Made by a program: the position numbers and the translations under genes
In this document: piece after piece, positions 45,563 to 56,191 of the stretch
Numbering within the stretch: the stretch's first letter is position 1
Layout: every line of letters begins with the position of its first letter
The notes under the pieces: generated by a model
What the model saw: the letters and a program-made list of their open reading frames with translations, nothing else
Told to the model about the DNA's origin: nothing
The model's database searches: none
Assembly: GCA_035999765.1 (NCBI GenBank)
Contig: CP108521.1
Coordinates: forward strand, 6,262,001-6,326,000
DNA length: 64,000 nucleotides
Source of the DNA: Streptomyces sp. NBC_01231
GTDB taxonomy: Bacteria; Actinomycetota; Actinomycetes; Streptomycetales; Streptomycetaceae
Direction of reading: 5' to 3'

Positions 45563-46069
45563 ATGGGCGGCTGGCAGCCGTTGCCGGACGATCTGCCGCC
45601 GGAGGTGCGGCACTTCGTGGAGCAGTTGCGGCTTCTCAAGGACCGTACGGGGCTCAGCCTCGTCGCCCTCGGCGCCCGCACCGCGTACAGCAAGTCCTCC
45701 TGGCACCGTTACCTCAACGCGGGGCAGCCGCCGCCACGGCAGGCGGTCGTCGCCCTGTGCCGGATCGCCGGCCTCGCCGGCCCGGACGCCGAACGGTTCG
45801 GCGTGCGCTGGGAACTCGCCGTCCAGGCCTGGCCCCGCCCGCCGGCGGTCCCGGCGCCGCCCGCCGGGGCCGGCCCGGGTGGTGACCCGGGTGCGGGCAC
45901 GGGCGGCGATCCGGATGGTGGGTACGAGGACGATCCCACGCTGCCCTGGTGGGACACGCCGCCCGAGGAGAGCGGGCGGGGGCGGGGTGGACGGCTGCTG
46001 CTGTCCGCCGTGCTGCTGCTCCTTCTCACGCTGCTCGTCGGGGTGGTCGGCACGGTGGCGTTTGGGTGA
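45563..46069 (+). CDS. XRE-type helix-turn-helix protein with C-terminal membrane helix
   Basis: Protein of 168 residues from ATG 45563, with GGAGG upstream. The N-terminal helix-turn-helix (VRHFVEQLRLLKDRTGLSL, then ARTAYSKSSWHRYLNAG) resembles XRE regulators of the type common in Streptomyces. A Pro/Gly/Asp linker leads to one membrane helix at the end (LLLSAVLLLLLTLLVGVVGTVAF). No extracellular domain remains. It is a shorter paralogue of the next gene. It may bind DNA from the membrane or act as an envelope sensor; unknown. Confidence 0.82.
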   Translation: MGGWQPLPDDLPPEVRHFVEQLRLLKDRTGLSLVALGARTAYSKSSWHRYLNAGQPPPRQAVVALCRIAGLAGPDAERFGVRWELAVQAWPRPPAVPAPPAGAGPGGDPGAGTGGDPDGGYEDDPTLPWWDTPPEESGRGRGGRLLLSAVLLLLLTLLVGVVGTVAFG

Positions 46070-46391
46070 GCCGACGACTGCCGTGACAGGCGTTATTTCC
46101 GATGCGTACCGCTTGTGTCGATGTATTGACAAGTTCGCGGATGTGACACGAACTCAATCGACATGAGGGCTAGCGTGACCCCTCTGTCGGTGGAGTCCTG
46201 GGACCTCGACCCGGAGGGCGTGCGACGGTGCGTGCCCGCGGCCACGATGCACCCGTGCGCCCCCACGCCGGGAACTGAGATCCTGAGTACGCGCATCCCT
46301 GTGGGTAGCCACAACGGGGACTCGGCAGACGGCACCACGCACGGGGAACGCGCGGGACAACCAGCACCAACCGGGGGGAAGAGGGGAAGCA
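46070..46391. promoter_or_regulatory. Intergenic region with imperfect palindrome before the second XRE gene
   Basis: No gene seen. TGTCGAT (46116-46122) and ATCGACA (46157-46163) form an inverted repeat around a TTGACA box (46126-46131), with AGTTCG/CGAACT nearby. This may be promoter plus operator of the downstream XRE-membrane gene, perhaps for autoregulation. Confidence 0.4.
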
Positions 46392-47795
46392 ATGCCTCGT
46401 TGGAAGGCTTTGCCGGACGAACTCGATCCGCAGGTCCGAGAGTTCGCGAGCCAGCTGCGTCGGCTCGTGGACCGCAGCGGCCTCAGTATCGCGGCGGTGG
46501 CGGACCGCACGGGCTACAGCAAGACGTCCTGGGAGCGTTATCTGAACGGCCGGCTTCTCGCGCCTAAGGGCGCGATCGTCGCCCTGGCCGAGGTCACCGG
46601 CACCAATCCCGTTCACCTGACGACGATGTGGGAGCTCGCCGAGCGTGCCTGGAGCCGCTCGGAGATGCGCCACGACATGACCATGGAGGCCATCCGGATC
46701 TCCCAGGCGCGGGCCGCGCTCGGCGAGTTCGGCGGAGACGTCGCCGCGCCGCCGGCCGGCGCCAAGGAGAGCGGGACGGCCCGCAGAAGCGGCAGCGCCA
46801 CGGCCAGACCCGGCATCGCCGGACCGGCCGGGGTGGTCCCGACCGTGCCGCCGCAGCCGACGGCACCGGAGGTCCAGGACTCGGCGGGCGGCGTGCGGGA
46901 GGTGCTGCCCCCGGGTGGCACCAGCGCTCCCTCGGGCGGGACGGGCGGGTCGGGAGGGTCGAGCGGGTCGTCCTCGGGCGGGTCGACGGGCTCGTCGGGG
47001 TCCCCCTCGGGAAGCTCTTCCCGAGGTTCCTCGCAAGGCTCCTCGGGAACTTCCTCGGGATCCTCGTCGGGCCAGAACTCCTGGGGGCTGGCGGGCTACC
47101 AGGGTCCGTCGGCGAGCGGCGGCGGGCGTAAGGCCGAGGCCTCGTCGCCCGTGGCGACCCCCTCGCCGTCGGTGCCTGCGTCGCCCGAGCCCGCCTCCTC
47201 GTCGTCGACCTCGGCCGACGGTCCGGGGTGGAACCCGGCGCCGGCGGGTCCGTACGGCGAAGCCCCGCAGGGGCCCCGGCCCTCCGCCGGCCCGTCCGGC
47301 GGGGCGGGGGGCAAGCGGCGGCTGACCATGTTCCTGGCGGGCGTGGTCGGTGTGCTGGTCGTGGTCGCCGCCGCGTTCTTCCTCACGAGGGGCGGCGACA
47401 AGAAGCAGGAAGCCGGGCCCTCGCCCTCGCCGTCCGTGAGCACCAACGCCGACCTGCCGCCCGGGGTGAAGTGCAGCGGTGACTCCTGCACCGGCAAGGA
47501 CGCGGAGAGCATGGGCTGCAGCGGCGATCTGGTGACCACCGCGAAGACCGCGACCGTCGGCGCGAGTGTCGTCGAGGTCCGCTACAGCGAGACCTGCGGC
47601 GCGGCCTGGGGACGTATCACGCAGGCCGCGCAGGGCGACGAGGTGCGGTTGACCGTGGGAAAGACCGCGCAGAGCGGCAACATCACGGTCGCCGGGGACA
47701 CGATCGCGTACACGCCGATGGTGTCCGTGAAGGACGCCGGCGAGGCCAAGGCGTGCGCGGTGCTGGCCGCGGGGCAGGAGGGGTGCACGACCTGA
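46392..47795 (+). CDS. XRE-type regulator with membrane helix and extracellular DUF2690 domain
   Basis: Protein of 467 residues. The helix-turn-helix (VREFASQLRRLVDRSGLSI, ADRTGYSKTSWERYLNG) is followed by a long Ser/Gly/Pro-rich linker (about 120-305), a membrane helix (LTMFLAGVVGVLVVVAAAFFL, about 312-334) and an extracellular domain with paired Cys (CSGDSCTGKDAESMGCSGD, then YSETCGAAWGRI), which is the DUF2690 pattern. Ribosome site GAGGGGAAG before ATG 46392. The layout suggests an outside-sensing DNA-binding protein. Tandem paralogue of the gene at 45563. Confidence 0.85.
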   Translation: MPRWKALPDELDPQVREFASQLRRLVDRSGLSIAAVADRTGYSKTSWERYLNGRLLAPKGAIVALAEVTGTNPVHLTTMWELAERAWSRSEMRHDMTMEAIRISQARAALGEFGGDVAAPPAGAKESGTARRSGSATARPGIAGPAGVVPTVPPQPTAPEVQDSAGGVREVLPPGGTSAPSGGTGGSGGSSGSSSGGSTGSSGSPSGSSSRGSSQGSSGTSSGSSSGQNSWGLAGYQGPSASGGGRKAEASSPVATPSPSVPASPEPASSSSTSADGPGWNPAPAGPYGEAPQGPRPSAGPSGGAGGKRRLTMFLAGVVGVLVVVAAAFFLTRGGDKKQEAGPSPSPSVSTNADLPPGVKCSGDSCTGKDAESMGCSGDLVTTAKTATVGASVVEVRYSETCGAAWGRITQAAQGDEVRLTVGKTAQSGNITVAGDTIAYTPMVSVKDAGEAKACAVLAAGQEGCTT

Positions 47796-49139
<1,344 letters not shown>

Positions 49140-49168
49140 GCCGCACTCCACGGTTCTCGCAGGACCCC

Positions 49169-49210
49169 GCACGGGCCCCGCTCCGGTTTCGGCCGGAACG
49201 GGGCCCGTGC
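49169..49210 (+). terminator. mdh terminator
   Basis: GCACGGGCCCCG-CTCCGG and CCGGAACGGGGCCCGTGC form an 18-bp stem with minor imperfection and a six-base loop. Confidence 0.85.
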
Positions 49211-49352
49211 TCCGTCACGGGAAACCCCTTCTCATGGCCCCCGTCCGGACGCTCCTTGACATTCCGGTTCCCCCGGTCCCGCCCGTCCCTCTATGCTGAT
49301 TGTTTGTCAACAACACGGTGAACAAGGGTTTTCCACGCATCGGGGGAGCGGC

Positions 49353-51185
49353 GTGAGCACCGCATACGTGCCTCAACAACCACAGTCGACGGACAACGGC
49401 GCCCCACCGGCGCCCTCGGCACCACCGCACCCGCCCACTCCGCCGCACGCCAGCGAGGCGAGCCGGCTGCTGTGCGCGGGTGCCTATGTGGACTCCGGTT
49501 ACCGGGACCGGGTCATCGAGCAGCTCCACCTCAACGAGCAGCGGATCGCCGCGCCCTCGCTCGGCTTCGACGCGGCCCGCGTCCTCGCGCACGCCCTGCG
49601 GGCCCGGCGCCAGGAGCTGCTGTGGGCCGGACTGGTGCTCTTCCTGTGGGTGGTGGGGCTGCCACTGACCGGCGGTCTGCTGGCCGGTTTCGTCGTGCCG
49701 AGCCTGCTGCTCGCCGTCGCCGGCTGGGTCCGCGGCCGTGCCGCCGACCCGCCCGTGTACCGGCGGCTGCCGGCCTTCCTGCTCCGCTGGTGGGGCCGCT
49801 TCGGCTTCGCGATGTTCCTGGTGATCACGCTGGTCGCGGCGTTCGGCGGCAACGACGTCGACCCGTACGCCTCGTCCGGCTACGACTCGTACTCCGGCGA
49901 CAGCTCCAGCCTCTCCGACTTCGCCTTCCCGAACCCCTCGCAGGTCGACGCGATGATCGAGCCGTGGCGGGCCTGGCTCGCGCTCGGCGTGTTCGCGCTG
50001 ATCACGCTGTGTCTGGTGGCGCAGCGGGCCCAGTTCGCGAAGACGATGGACGTCGAACTGTCCCCGGCGGGATTCGCGGACGCCGCGAGCGACCCGGCGG
50101 AGCGGGGCGAGGGGCAGCGCTTCCAGCGGCTGAAGGAACGCATCCGGGTCGAGCAGCACGCGCCGCTGGTCATGTACCACGAGGCGCGGCCGTTCTGCGG
50201 GACGGGCGAGGCGTACGAGACCTGGGTGCTGGCGGTCGAACTCCGTCCCGACGGCATGAAGAAGCAGCAGCCGATCAGCAACCGCACCGTCCTGGAGAAG
50301 ATCCGCCCGCTGCTCGAACAGCTGCGGCTGCCCGCCGAGTTCGCCGGACACACCGTGCGTGACCGGCTGCGCTGGCTGGAGATCGACGAGTGCGTGTTCC
50401 TGCCCGCCGAGGGGCTCAGGCGGCGCGAGGAGGCGCCGTACAACGAGCGCGCCTTCGAGGATCACCGGGTGCGGGCGGTCGAGGAGGGCGCCGAGAAGCG
50501 GCGGCACTTCCTGCGCATCCGGGTCGGCGGCTGGGAGGAGGAGCTGGTCGTCACGGTGTTCGTGCGCATCCACACCCAGGGCCGCATGCTGATGCTGGAG
50601 ATCGCCCCGCACGTGCTGCTGCCGGTGCGCGAGGACTTCAAGAACGCCGACCGCGTCGCCCATGCCTTCCGCCACAACAACGTGGTCGGCAAGGCCGCCT
50701 GGGGGGTCGCCCGGGTGCCCGGATCCGCGGCCCGCTCCCTGGTCACGCTGGGCAAGGGGGTCGTCTACGCCTGGCGGCTGCTGACCGGCGGATACACGGG
50801 CGCGCTGCCCGACGGGCCGGCCCTGTCGGTGCGGGAACTGGGTTCGGCGCGCGTCGCGTCCACGTTCCAGGACATGGACGTGTCCCGCTATCTCAAGAGC
50901 GTGCAGGACCGGGTCGCCCACGGGGTGCGGGCCGCGCTCGACGAGTCCGGTTACCGGACCGGCGAGTTCGTCCAGAAGATCGTGAACATCAGCGGCGGCG
51001 GAGTGAACATCGAGGGCGGGGTCGAGGGCAGCACGTTCGCCGTGGGCAGCCACGCGAAGGCCTCTTCGTCCACGTCTGCCACTCCCTCCGCTCCTGCCGA
51101 CCCCTCTGCTTCCGCCACTCCTTCCGCTACGACTTCCGGCGGCGCCGCGCCGCAGAAGGGATCCGACCCAGATGGCAACGGATGA
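49353..51185 (+). CDS. Membrane protein with C-terminal amyloid-like ISGG/STFAVGSHA motif
   Basis: Protein of 610 residues from GTG 49353 (MSTAYVPQQPQSTDN), with GGGGGAG upstream. A Pro-rich head precedes three or four membrane helices between about 95 and 235 (LLWAGLVLFLWVVGLPL, FAMFLVITLVAAFGG, WLALGVFALITLCLVA). The long soluble part (240-540) has no recognised fold. Near 543-570 come NISGGGVNIEGG and VEGSTFAVGSHAKA, then a Ser/Thr/Pro tail. The last motif recurs at the N-terminus of the next protein. Such shared short motifs are known in bacterial amyloid signalling pairs; the role here is inference. Overlaps the next gene by 14 bases. Confidence 0.78.
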   Translation: MSTAYVPQQPQSTDNGAPPAPSAPPHPPTPPHASEASRLLCAGAYVDSGYRDRVIEQLHLNEQRIAAPSLGFDAARVLAHALRARRQELLWAGLVLFLWVVGLPLTGGLLAGFVVPSLLLAVAGWVRGRAADPPVYRRLPAFLLRWWGRFGFAMFLVITLVAAFGGNDVDPYASSGYDSYSGDSSSLSDFAFPNPSQVDAMIEPWRAWLALGVFALITLCLVAQRAQFAKTMDVELSPAGFADAASDPAERGEGQRFQRLKERIRVEQHAPLVMYHEARPFCGTGEAYETWVLAVELRPDGMKKQQPISNRTVLEKIRPLLEQLRLPAEFAGHTVRDRLRWLEIDECVFLPAEGLRRREEAPYNERAFEDHRVRAVEEGAEKRRHFLRIRVGGWEEELVVTVFVRIHTQGRMLMLEIAPHVLLPVREDFKNADRVAHAFRHNNVVGKAAWGVARVPGSAARSLVTLGKGVVYAWRLLTGGYTGALPDGPALSVRELGSARVASTFQDMDVSRYLKSVQDRVAHGVRAALDESGYRTGEFVQKIVNISGGGVNIEGGVEGSTFAVGSHAKASSSTSATPSAPADPSASATPSATTSGGAAPQKGSDPDGNG

Positions 51186-51528
51186 GCCCAACGTCAGCAT
51201 CAGCGGCGGTGTCTCGAAGAGCACCTTCGCCATCGGCAGCCACGCGCACGCCGAGAGCCACCACGGCACGACGGCACCGCGCGACCAGGCGGCCGAAGAA
51301 CTACTGGCGGCCGTACGGGAGTTGCGTGCCGACCTGACCAGGGTGCGGGCCAGCGACGAGACGGCGGCGCTCGACGGGGCGCTCGCCGACACCGAGGAGG
51401 AGATCACCCGCACCGGGGCGCCGTCGCCGTCGCGCCTCGACCGCCTGCGGCAACTCCTCCAGGACTCCCAGGCCCTGGTCGGCCTGATCGCCTCGGCCGG
51501 AGCCGTGGCGGGCCTTCTGAACATGTGA
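51172..51528 (+). CDS. Small helical protein with N-terminal amyloid-like motif (DUF5955-like)
   Basis: Protein of 118 residues. It begins MATDEPNVSISGGVSKSTFA, followed by IGSHAHAESHH; residues 10-27 match the C-terminal motif of the upstream membrane protein. The remainder is helical (AAEELLAAVRELRADLTRV, LDRLRQLLQDSQALVGLIA) and ends in a hydrophobic stretch (VGLIASAGAVAGLLNM) that might insert into membranes. A resemblance to DUF5955 proteins is from memory and weak. The start overlaps the previous gene by 14 bases. Confidence 0.75.
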   Translation: MATDEPNVSISGGVSKSTFAIGSHAHAESHHGTTAPRDQAAEELLAAVRELRADLTRVRASDETAALDGALADTEEEITRTGAPSPSRLDRLRQLLQDSQALVGLIASAGAVAGLLNM

Positions 51529-51562
51529 GCGCGGTTGCGGCCGCAGAACGGAGAGGGACGCG

Positions 51563-52837
51563 ATGAGCGGGGGAGCACGGCATTGGAACGAGGAGACCCA
51601 GCGCTGGGAGGACGTTGACGGCCCGGACACCGCGTCCGCGCCGGTCACCTCACCGCCCCCGGCCCGTCCGGGGTTCGCGCCCGGGTCGGGGCCGGTGCCT
51701 GGTTCGGGACCGGGGTCAGGGACGGGTGACGGGCACGCGGATGGGACGCCGTCCGCTGGGGCCGGGGCCGCGCCCGGTGATCCCGCGACCGGCGCTGCCG
51801 CCTCCGCTGACGAGGCCGCCGTATCCGCTTCTCCCCCCGCGGGCTCCGCGGAGCCCGCCCCCGACGAGCCCCTCTCGGCCCCCGTGACACCCCCCGCCTC
51901 CTCCGGCCCCGTCGGCTGGCCCGGACCCGGCGGCCAGAGCGGCTGGCACAGTCCGGTGGGTGCCGGCGCCGGTGATGCGGCGTGGTCCCCGACCGAGGTG
52001 TCCGGCGGGGGCCCGGCCCTGGCGGAGTCGGGAGGCGGCGGTGACGGGGCCTGGCCCGCCGCCCCGTGGCCCGCTACGACCTGGCCGCCCGCCGGTCAGC
52101 CCGCCGCCCCCGCTCCGGCCGGGGGAATGAGCCGTCGGCTCGTGTGGTCCGTGTTGATCGGGGCCGCCGCTGTCGGTGTCGCCGTGAGCCTGGTGCTGAC
52201 CCAGGTGGTCTCCGGGGACGACAAGGACGAGCCGTCGGTCGCGGCGAGCGGATCCGAGTCGTCACCGCCGGCCGAGGTCTCGCAGCAGAGCGACCCCTCT
52301 CCGGCGGCCACCGAGGAGACGGCGTCCCCCTCCCCTTCGGCCCCGGCGCTCCCCGCGGGGTACGAGGTGTACGAGGACAAGGAGGGTTTCCGGATAGCGC
52401 GGCCCAAGGGGTGGACCCGCGCCACGAAGGCCTCGCAGTACGGCATCCCCGTCGTCAACTACCGCAGCGCGGACGGCGAACGCCGGTTGCAGGTCTACCA
52501 GGTGGCCGAGGAGTCCCCGGCCGCCTCGTTCGACCTGTACCTGTCCGACCAGACCCTCAAGGCGGCAGGTTTCGAGGAGATCTCCCTGGACACCCTCGAC
52601 GACGGGGAGTTCACCGGCTCACGACTGGAGTACCTGGCCGACAGCATCAAGGGCGAGCCCGACGTCGGCACCTGGCACGTCTACGACGAGCGCTTCGTGG
52701 CGGCGGACGGCAGCATCTACGCCATCGCCGCCTACGGCCCCGACTCGAACGGCGGCGGCGACGAGCTGGAGCTGCTCACCACCGCCGTGGACCACTTCTG
52801 CCCGCCCTACGCCTGTGACCCGGCGTCGATCGACTGA
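51563..52837 (+). CDS. Membrane-anchored protein with extracellular lipoprotein-like domain
   Basis: Protein of 424 residues from ATG 51563, 34 bases after the preceding gene. Residues 1-185 are Pro/Gly/Ala-rich; it begins MSGGARHWNEETQRWEDV, a WW-like start seen in actinobacterial membrane proteins. One membrane helix (RLVWSVLIGAAAVGVAVSLVLT) lies near 195. The outer domain (GYEVYEDKEGFRIARPKGWT, then YQVAEESPAASFDLYLSDQT) resembles serine/threonine kinase-associated or LpqN-like sensor folds. Two Cys near the end (HFCPPYACDP) may pair. It closes a three-gene envelope cluster. Confidence 0.75.
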   Translation: MSGGARHWNEETQRWEDVDGPDTASAPVTSPPPARPGFAPGSGPVPGSGPGSGTGDGHADGTPSAGAGAAPGDPATGAAASADEAAVSASPPAGSAEPAPDEPLSAPVTPPASSGPVGWPGPGGQSGWHSPVGAGAGDAAWSPTEVSGGGPALAESGGGGDGAWPAAPWPATTWPPAGQPAAPAPAGGMSRRLVWSVLIGAAAVGVAVSLVLTQVVSGDDKDEPSVAASGSESSPPAEVSQQSDPSPAATEETASPSPSAPALPAGYEVYEDKEGFRIARPKGWTRATKASQYGIPVVNYRSADGERRLQVYQVAEESPAASFDLYLSDQTLKAAGFEEISLDTLDDGEFTGSRLEYLADSIKGEPDVGTWHVYDERFVAADGSIYAIAAYGPDSNGGGDELELLTTAVDHFCPPYACDPASID

Positions 52838-53022
52838 GTCACACCTTCCGCAGTTCAGCCGCACGCCTTTTGTCCTATTTGTCCGAATGTCCAGTGACCC
52901 GGCGCACTTTCAGCCAGAGATTGCGCATGCAATGCATGCCCGGGGGCATGCGAACCCGGTCCCGGTGAGTGATGTGCGTGTGACACAGGGGCGCTGAACT
53001 GGAACGGAAGGCAATACCGATC
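52838..53022. promoter_or_regulatory. betB promoter region with three GCATGC repeats
   Basis: GCATGC occurs at 52925-52930, 52934-52939 and 52946-52951, within TTGCGCATGC...GCATGCGAA. This dense palindromic array 70-100 bases before betB is a candidate operator for a betaine/choline regulator. No BetI-like regulator gene is present in the window. Confidence 0.45.
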
Positions 53023-54543
53023 ATGGCGGACAGAGTGGAACTCCAGGCGCGGAAGACCATCCACGCGGACGGAGAATGGCGTGAAGCGATCTCCGGCGCC
53101 ACGCGCGAGATTCTCGATCCCGCGGACGCCCTGCCGTTCGTCGTGGTCGCGGAGGGCGACGAGAAGGACACGGACCTGGCGGTCGCGGCGGCCCGCCGGG
53201 CCTTCGACCAGGGTGACTGGCCCCGCACCCCCGTCACCGAACGCGCCGAGCTGCTGCGTCGCGTCGCCGACCTCCTCGTACGCGACCGCGCGGAGCTCGG
53301 TCTGCTGGAGAGCCGGGACGCGGGCAAGACCGTCGAGGAGGGCTGCGTCGACATCGACTGTGTCGCGGACGCCTTCCGCTACTTCGCCGACCTGGTCGCG
53401 GGCGAGTCGCCCGGCAGGGTCGTCGACGCGGGCTCGCCCGACATCCACAGCGTGGTCGTCCATGAGCCGGTCGGCGTCTGCGCGCTGATCACCCCCTGGA
53501 ACTACCCCCTCCTCCAGGCGAGTTGGAAGATAGCCCCGGCGCTCGCGGCCGGCAACACCTTCGTGGTCAAGCCGAGCGAGATCACCCCCCTGACGACGAT
53601 CGCCCTCATCGACCTGCTGGCCGAGGCGGGGCTGCCCGCCGGAGTCGCGAACATCGTCACCGGCCCCGGCCACTCGGTCGGCGCCCGCCTCGCCGAGCAC
53701 CCCGACGTCGACCTCGTCTCCTTCACCGGTGGCCTGGTCAGCGGAACGAAGGTGGCCCAGGCCGCCGCGCCGAGCGTCAAGAAGGTCGCCCTCGAACTCG
53801 GCGGCAAGAACCCCAACGTCGTCTTCGCCGACGCCTGCGGCACCGACGAGGCCTTCGACACCGCCGTCGACCAGGCCCTCAACGCGGCCTTCATCCACAG
53901 TGGCCAGGTCTGCTCTGCGGGCGGCCGCCTCATCATCGAGGAGTCGGTCCGGGACCGCTTCGTCGCCGAACTGGCCCGCCGGGCGGACCGTATCCGCCTC
54001 GGACGCGGTACCGCGGACGGCGTCGAGTGCGGCCCGCTCGTCTCCGAGCAGCAGCGCGCCAAGGTGGAGGGGTACGTCGAGTCCGCCCTGAAGGAGGGCG
54101 CGGTGCTGCGCTCCGGCGGCAAGCGCCCCGAGCCGTCCCCCGAGCGGCCGGAGAACGGCTACTTCTACGAGCCGACCGTCCTCGACCACTGCCACCGCGA
54201 GATGCGGGTCGTACGGGAGGAGGTCTTCGGACCGGTCCTCACCGTCGAGACGTTCCGCACCGAGGACGAGGCAGTCGCCCTGGCCAACGACACCGAGTAC
54301 GGACTCGCGGGTGCCGTCTGGACCACCGACGCCGGCCGGGCCCGCAGGGTCGCGGGCCGACTGCGCCACGGCACCGTCTGGATCAACGACTTCCACCCCT
54401 ACCTCCCGCAGGCGGAGTGGGGCGGCTTCGGCAAGAGCGGAGTGGGCCGCGAACTCGGCCCCGCCGGACTCGCGGAGTACCGCGAGACCAAGCACGTCTA
54501 CCAGAACCTCGCCCCGAAGGCCGTCCGCTGGTTCGGCGGCTGA
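53023..54543 (+). CDS. betB: Betaine-aldehyde dehydrogenase family protein
   Basis: Protein of 506 residues (MADRVELQARKTIHADGEW). An NAD(P)-dependent aldehyde dehydrogenase with VCALITPWNYPLLQ, general base Glu258 in LELGGKN, catalytic Cys297 in SGQVCSAGG, and EEVFGPVLTVETF near the end. It converts betaine aldehyde to glycine betaine, an osmoprotectant. Substrate is inferred from its operon with a choline-oxidising GMC enzyme and a betaine importer. Possible alternative: another aldehyde substrate. The 3' end shows a 17-base direct repeat (54528-54544, 54557-54573). Confidence 0.9.
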   Translation: MADRVELQARKTIHADGEWREAISGATREILDPADALPFVVVAEGDEKDTDLAVAAARRAFDQGDWPRTPVTERAELLRRVADLLVRDRAELGLLESRDAGKTVEEGCVDIDCVADAFRYFADLVAGESPGRVVDAGSPDIHSVVVHEPVGVCALITPWNYPLLQASWKIAPALAAGNTFVVKPSEITPLTTIALIDLLAEAGLPAGVANIVTGPGHSVGARLAEHPDVDLVSFTGGLVSGTKVAQAAAPSVKKVALELGGKNPNVVFADACGTDEAFDTAVDQALNAAFIHSGQVCSAGGRLIIEESVRDRFVAELARRADRIRLGRGTADGVECGPLVSEQQRAKVEGYVESALKEGAVLRSGGKRPEPSPERPENGYFYEPTVLDHCHREMRVVREEVFGPVLTVETFRTEDEAVALANDTEYGLAGAVWTTDAGRARRVAGRLRHGTVWINDFHPYLPQAEWGGFGKSGVGRELGPAGLAEYRETKHVYQNLAPKAVRWFGG

Positions 54544-54573
54544 GTCCCGTCCTCCACTGGTTCGGCGGCTGAG
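54528..54573 (+). repeat. 17-bp direct repeat duplicating the betB stop region
   Basis: CTGGTTCGGCGGCTGAG occurs at 54528-54544 (coding WFGG plus the stop) and again at 54557-54573, 29 bases apart. The second copy lies outside the gene, indicating a small local duplication. Confidence 0.75.
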
Positions 54574-54661
54574 CCCACCCCTCGGCCGCCCCCGAGCCCA
54601 GGCCACCCCGAGCCCAGGCCATCCCGAAGCCCTGGCCCCGCAAGCCCCTGGAGTACCCCCC

Positions 54662-56191
54662 ATGCCCGAGAACCCACATGTCTACGACTATGTCGTCATC
54701 GGCGGCGGCACCGCAGGCTCCGTCATAGCCTCCCGCCTCACCGAGAACCCGGACGTCACCGTCGCCGTCATCGAGGGCGGCCCCAGTGACGTCGACCGCG
54801 ACGACGTGCTGACCCTGCGCCGCTGGATGGGTCTGCTCGGCGGCGACCTCGACTACGACTACCCCACCACCGAGCAGCCGCGCGGCAACTCGCACATCCG
54901 GCACAGCCGCGCCCGGGTCCTCGGCGGCTGTTCCTCGCACAACACCCTGATCGCCTTCAAGCCGCTGCCGTCCGACTGGGACGAGTGGGAGGCGGCCGGC
55001 GCCAAGGGCTGGGGCGCGGTGCCGATGGAGGCGTACTTCGCGCGGCTGAAGAACAACGTCGTCCCGGTCGACGAGAAGGACCGCAACGCCATCGCCCGCG
55101 ACTTCGTGGACTCCGCGCAGAACGCGCTGGAGGTCCCCCGCGTCGAGGGCTTCAACAAGAAGCCGTTCAACGACGGCGTCGGGTTCTTCGACCTCGCCTA
55201 CCACCCCGAGAACAACAAACGGTCGAGCGCCTCGGTGGCGTATCTCCACCCGGTGATGGACGAGCGGCCCAACCTCCACATCATGCTGGAGACCTGGGCG
55301 TACCGGCTGGAGCTGAACGGCACCCGGGCCGAGGGCGTGCACGTCCGCACGAAGGACGGCGAGGAGATCCTCGTCCGGGCCGGCAAGGAGGTGCTGCTGT
55401 GCGCGGGCGCCGTCGACTCGCCCCGGCTGCTGCTGCACTCCGGCATCGGCCCGAAGGAGGACCTCGTCAAGCTGGGCATCCCCGTCGTGCACGACCTGCC
55501 CGGCGTCGGCGAGAACCTCCTCGACCACCCCGAGTCGGTGATCGTCTGGGAGACCAACGGCCCCATCCCCGAGAACTCCGCGATGGACTCCGACGCGGGC
55601 CTGTTCGTGCGCCGCGACCCCGAACACGCAGGCCCCGACCTGATGTTCCACTTCTACCAGATCCCCTTCACGGACAACCCGGAGCGCCTGGGCTACCAAC
55701 GCCCCGCCCACGGCGTCTCGATGACCCCGAACATCCCCAAGCCGAAGAGCCGCGGCCGCCTCTACCTGACCAGCGCCGACCCGTCGGTGAAGCCCGCTCT
55801 GGACTTCCGCTACTTCACCGACGAGGACGACTACGACGGCCGCACCCTGGTCGACGGGATCAAGATCGCCCGTGAGATCGCGAAGACGGAGCCGCTGGCC
55901 GGCTGGCTCAAGCGCGAGGTGGCCCCGGGGCCTCAAGTAACCGACGACGAGGAGCTGAGCGAGTACGCCCGCAAGGTCGCGCACACCGTGTACCACCCGG
56001 CGGGCACCTGCCGTATGGGATCCGTCGACGACCGACTGGCCGTCGTCGATCCCGAGTTGAAGATTCGCGGTCTGGACGGCATCCGGATCGCCGACGCGTC
56101 CGTCTTCCCGACCATGACCGCGGTGAACCCGATGATCGGGGTGCTCATGGTCGGCGAGAAGGCGGTTGAACTGATCGGAGGCGACGCCTGA
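54662..56191 (+). CDS. betA: Choline dehydrogenase-like GMC oxidoreductase
   Basis: Protein of 509 residues from ATG 54662 ([20 protein letters not shown]). FAD binding by GGGTAGS (about 14-20), GMC signature [10 protein letters not shown], and active-site His445 ([10 protein letters not shown]) with Asn489 ([11 protein letters not shown]). It would oxidise choline to betaine aldehyde, feeding BetB. BetA is inferred from context; other alcohols are possible. It lies 118 bases after betB and its stop overlaps the start of the ABC ATPase gene by one base. Confidence 0.87.
   Translation: MPENPHVYDYVVIGGGTAGSVIASRLTENPDVTVAVIEGGPSDVDRDDVLTLRRWMGLLGGDLDYDYPTTEQPRGNSHIRHSRARVLGGCSSHNTLIAFKPLPSDWDEWEAAGAKGWGAVPMEAYFARLKNNVVPVDEKDRNAIARDFVDSAQNALEVPRVEGFNKKPFNDGVGFFDLAYHPENNKRSSASVAYLHPVMDERPNLHIMLETWAYRLELNGTRAEGVHVRTKDGEEILVRAGKEVLLCAGAVDSPRLLLHSGIGPKEDLVKLGIPVVHDLPGVGENLLDHPESVIVWETNGPIPENSAMDSDAGLFVRRDPEHAGPDLMFHFYQIPFTDNPERLGYQRPAHGVSMTPNIPKPKSRGRLYLTSADPSVKPALDFRYFTDEDDYDGRTLVDGIKIAREIAKTEPLAGWLKREVAPGPQVTDDEELSEYARKVAHTVYHPAGTCRMGSVDDRLAVVDPELKIRGLDGIRIADASVFPTMTAVNPMIGVLMVGEKAVELIGGDA

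Noticed and set aside
46182..46204. Another PafBC-type motif (CTGTCGGTG) before the second XRE gene
   Set aside because: Eight bases downstream there is GGACCT and not TAnnnT, so the consensus is not met.
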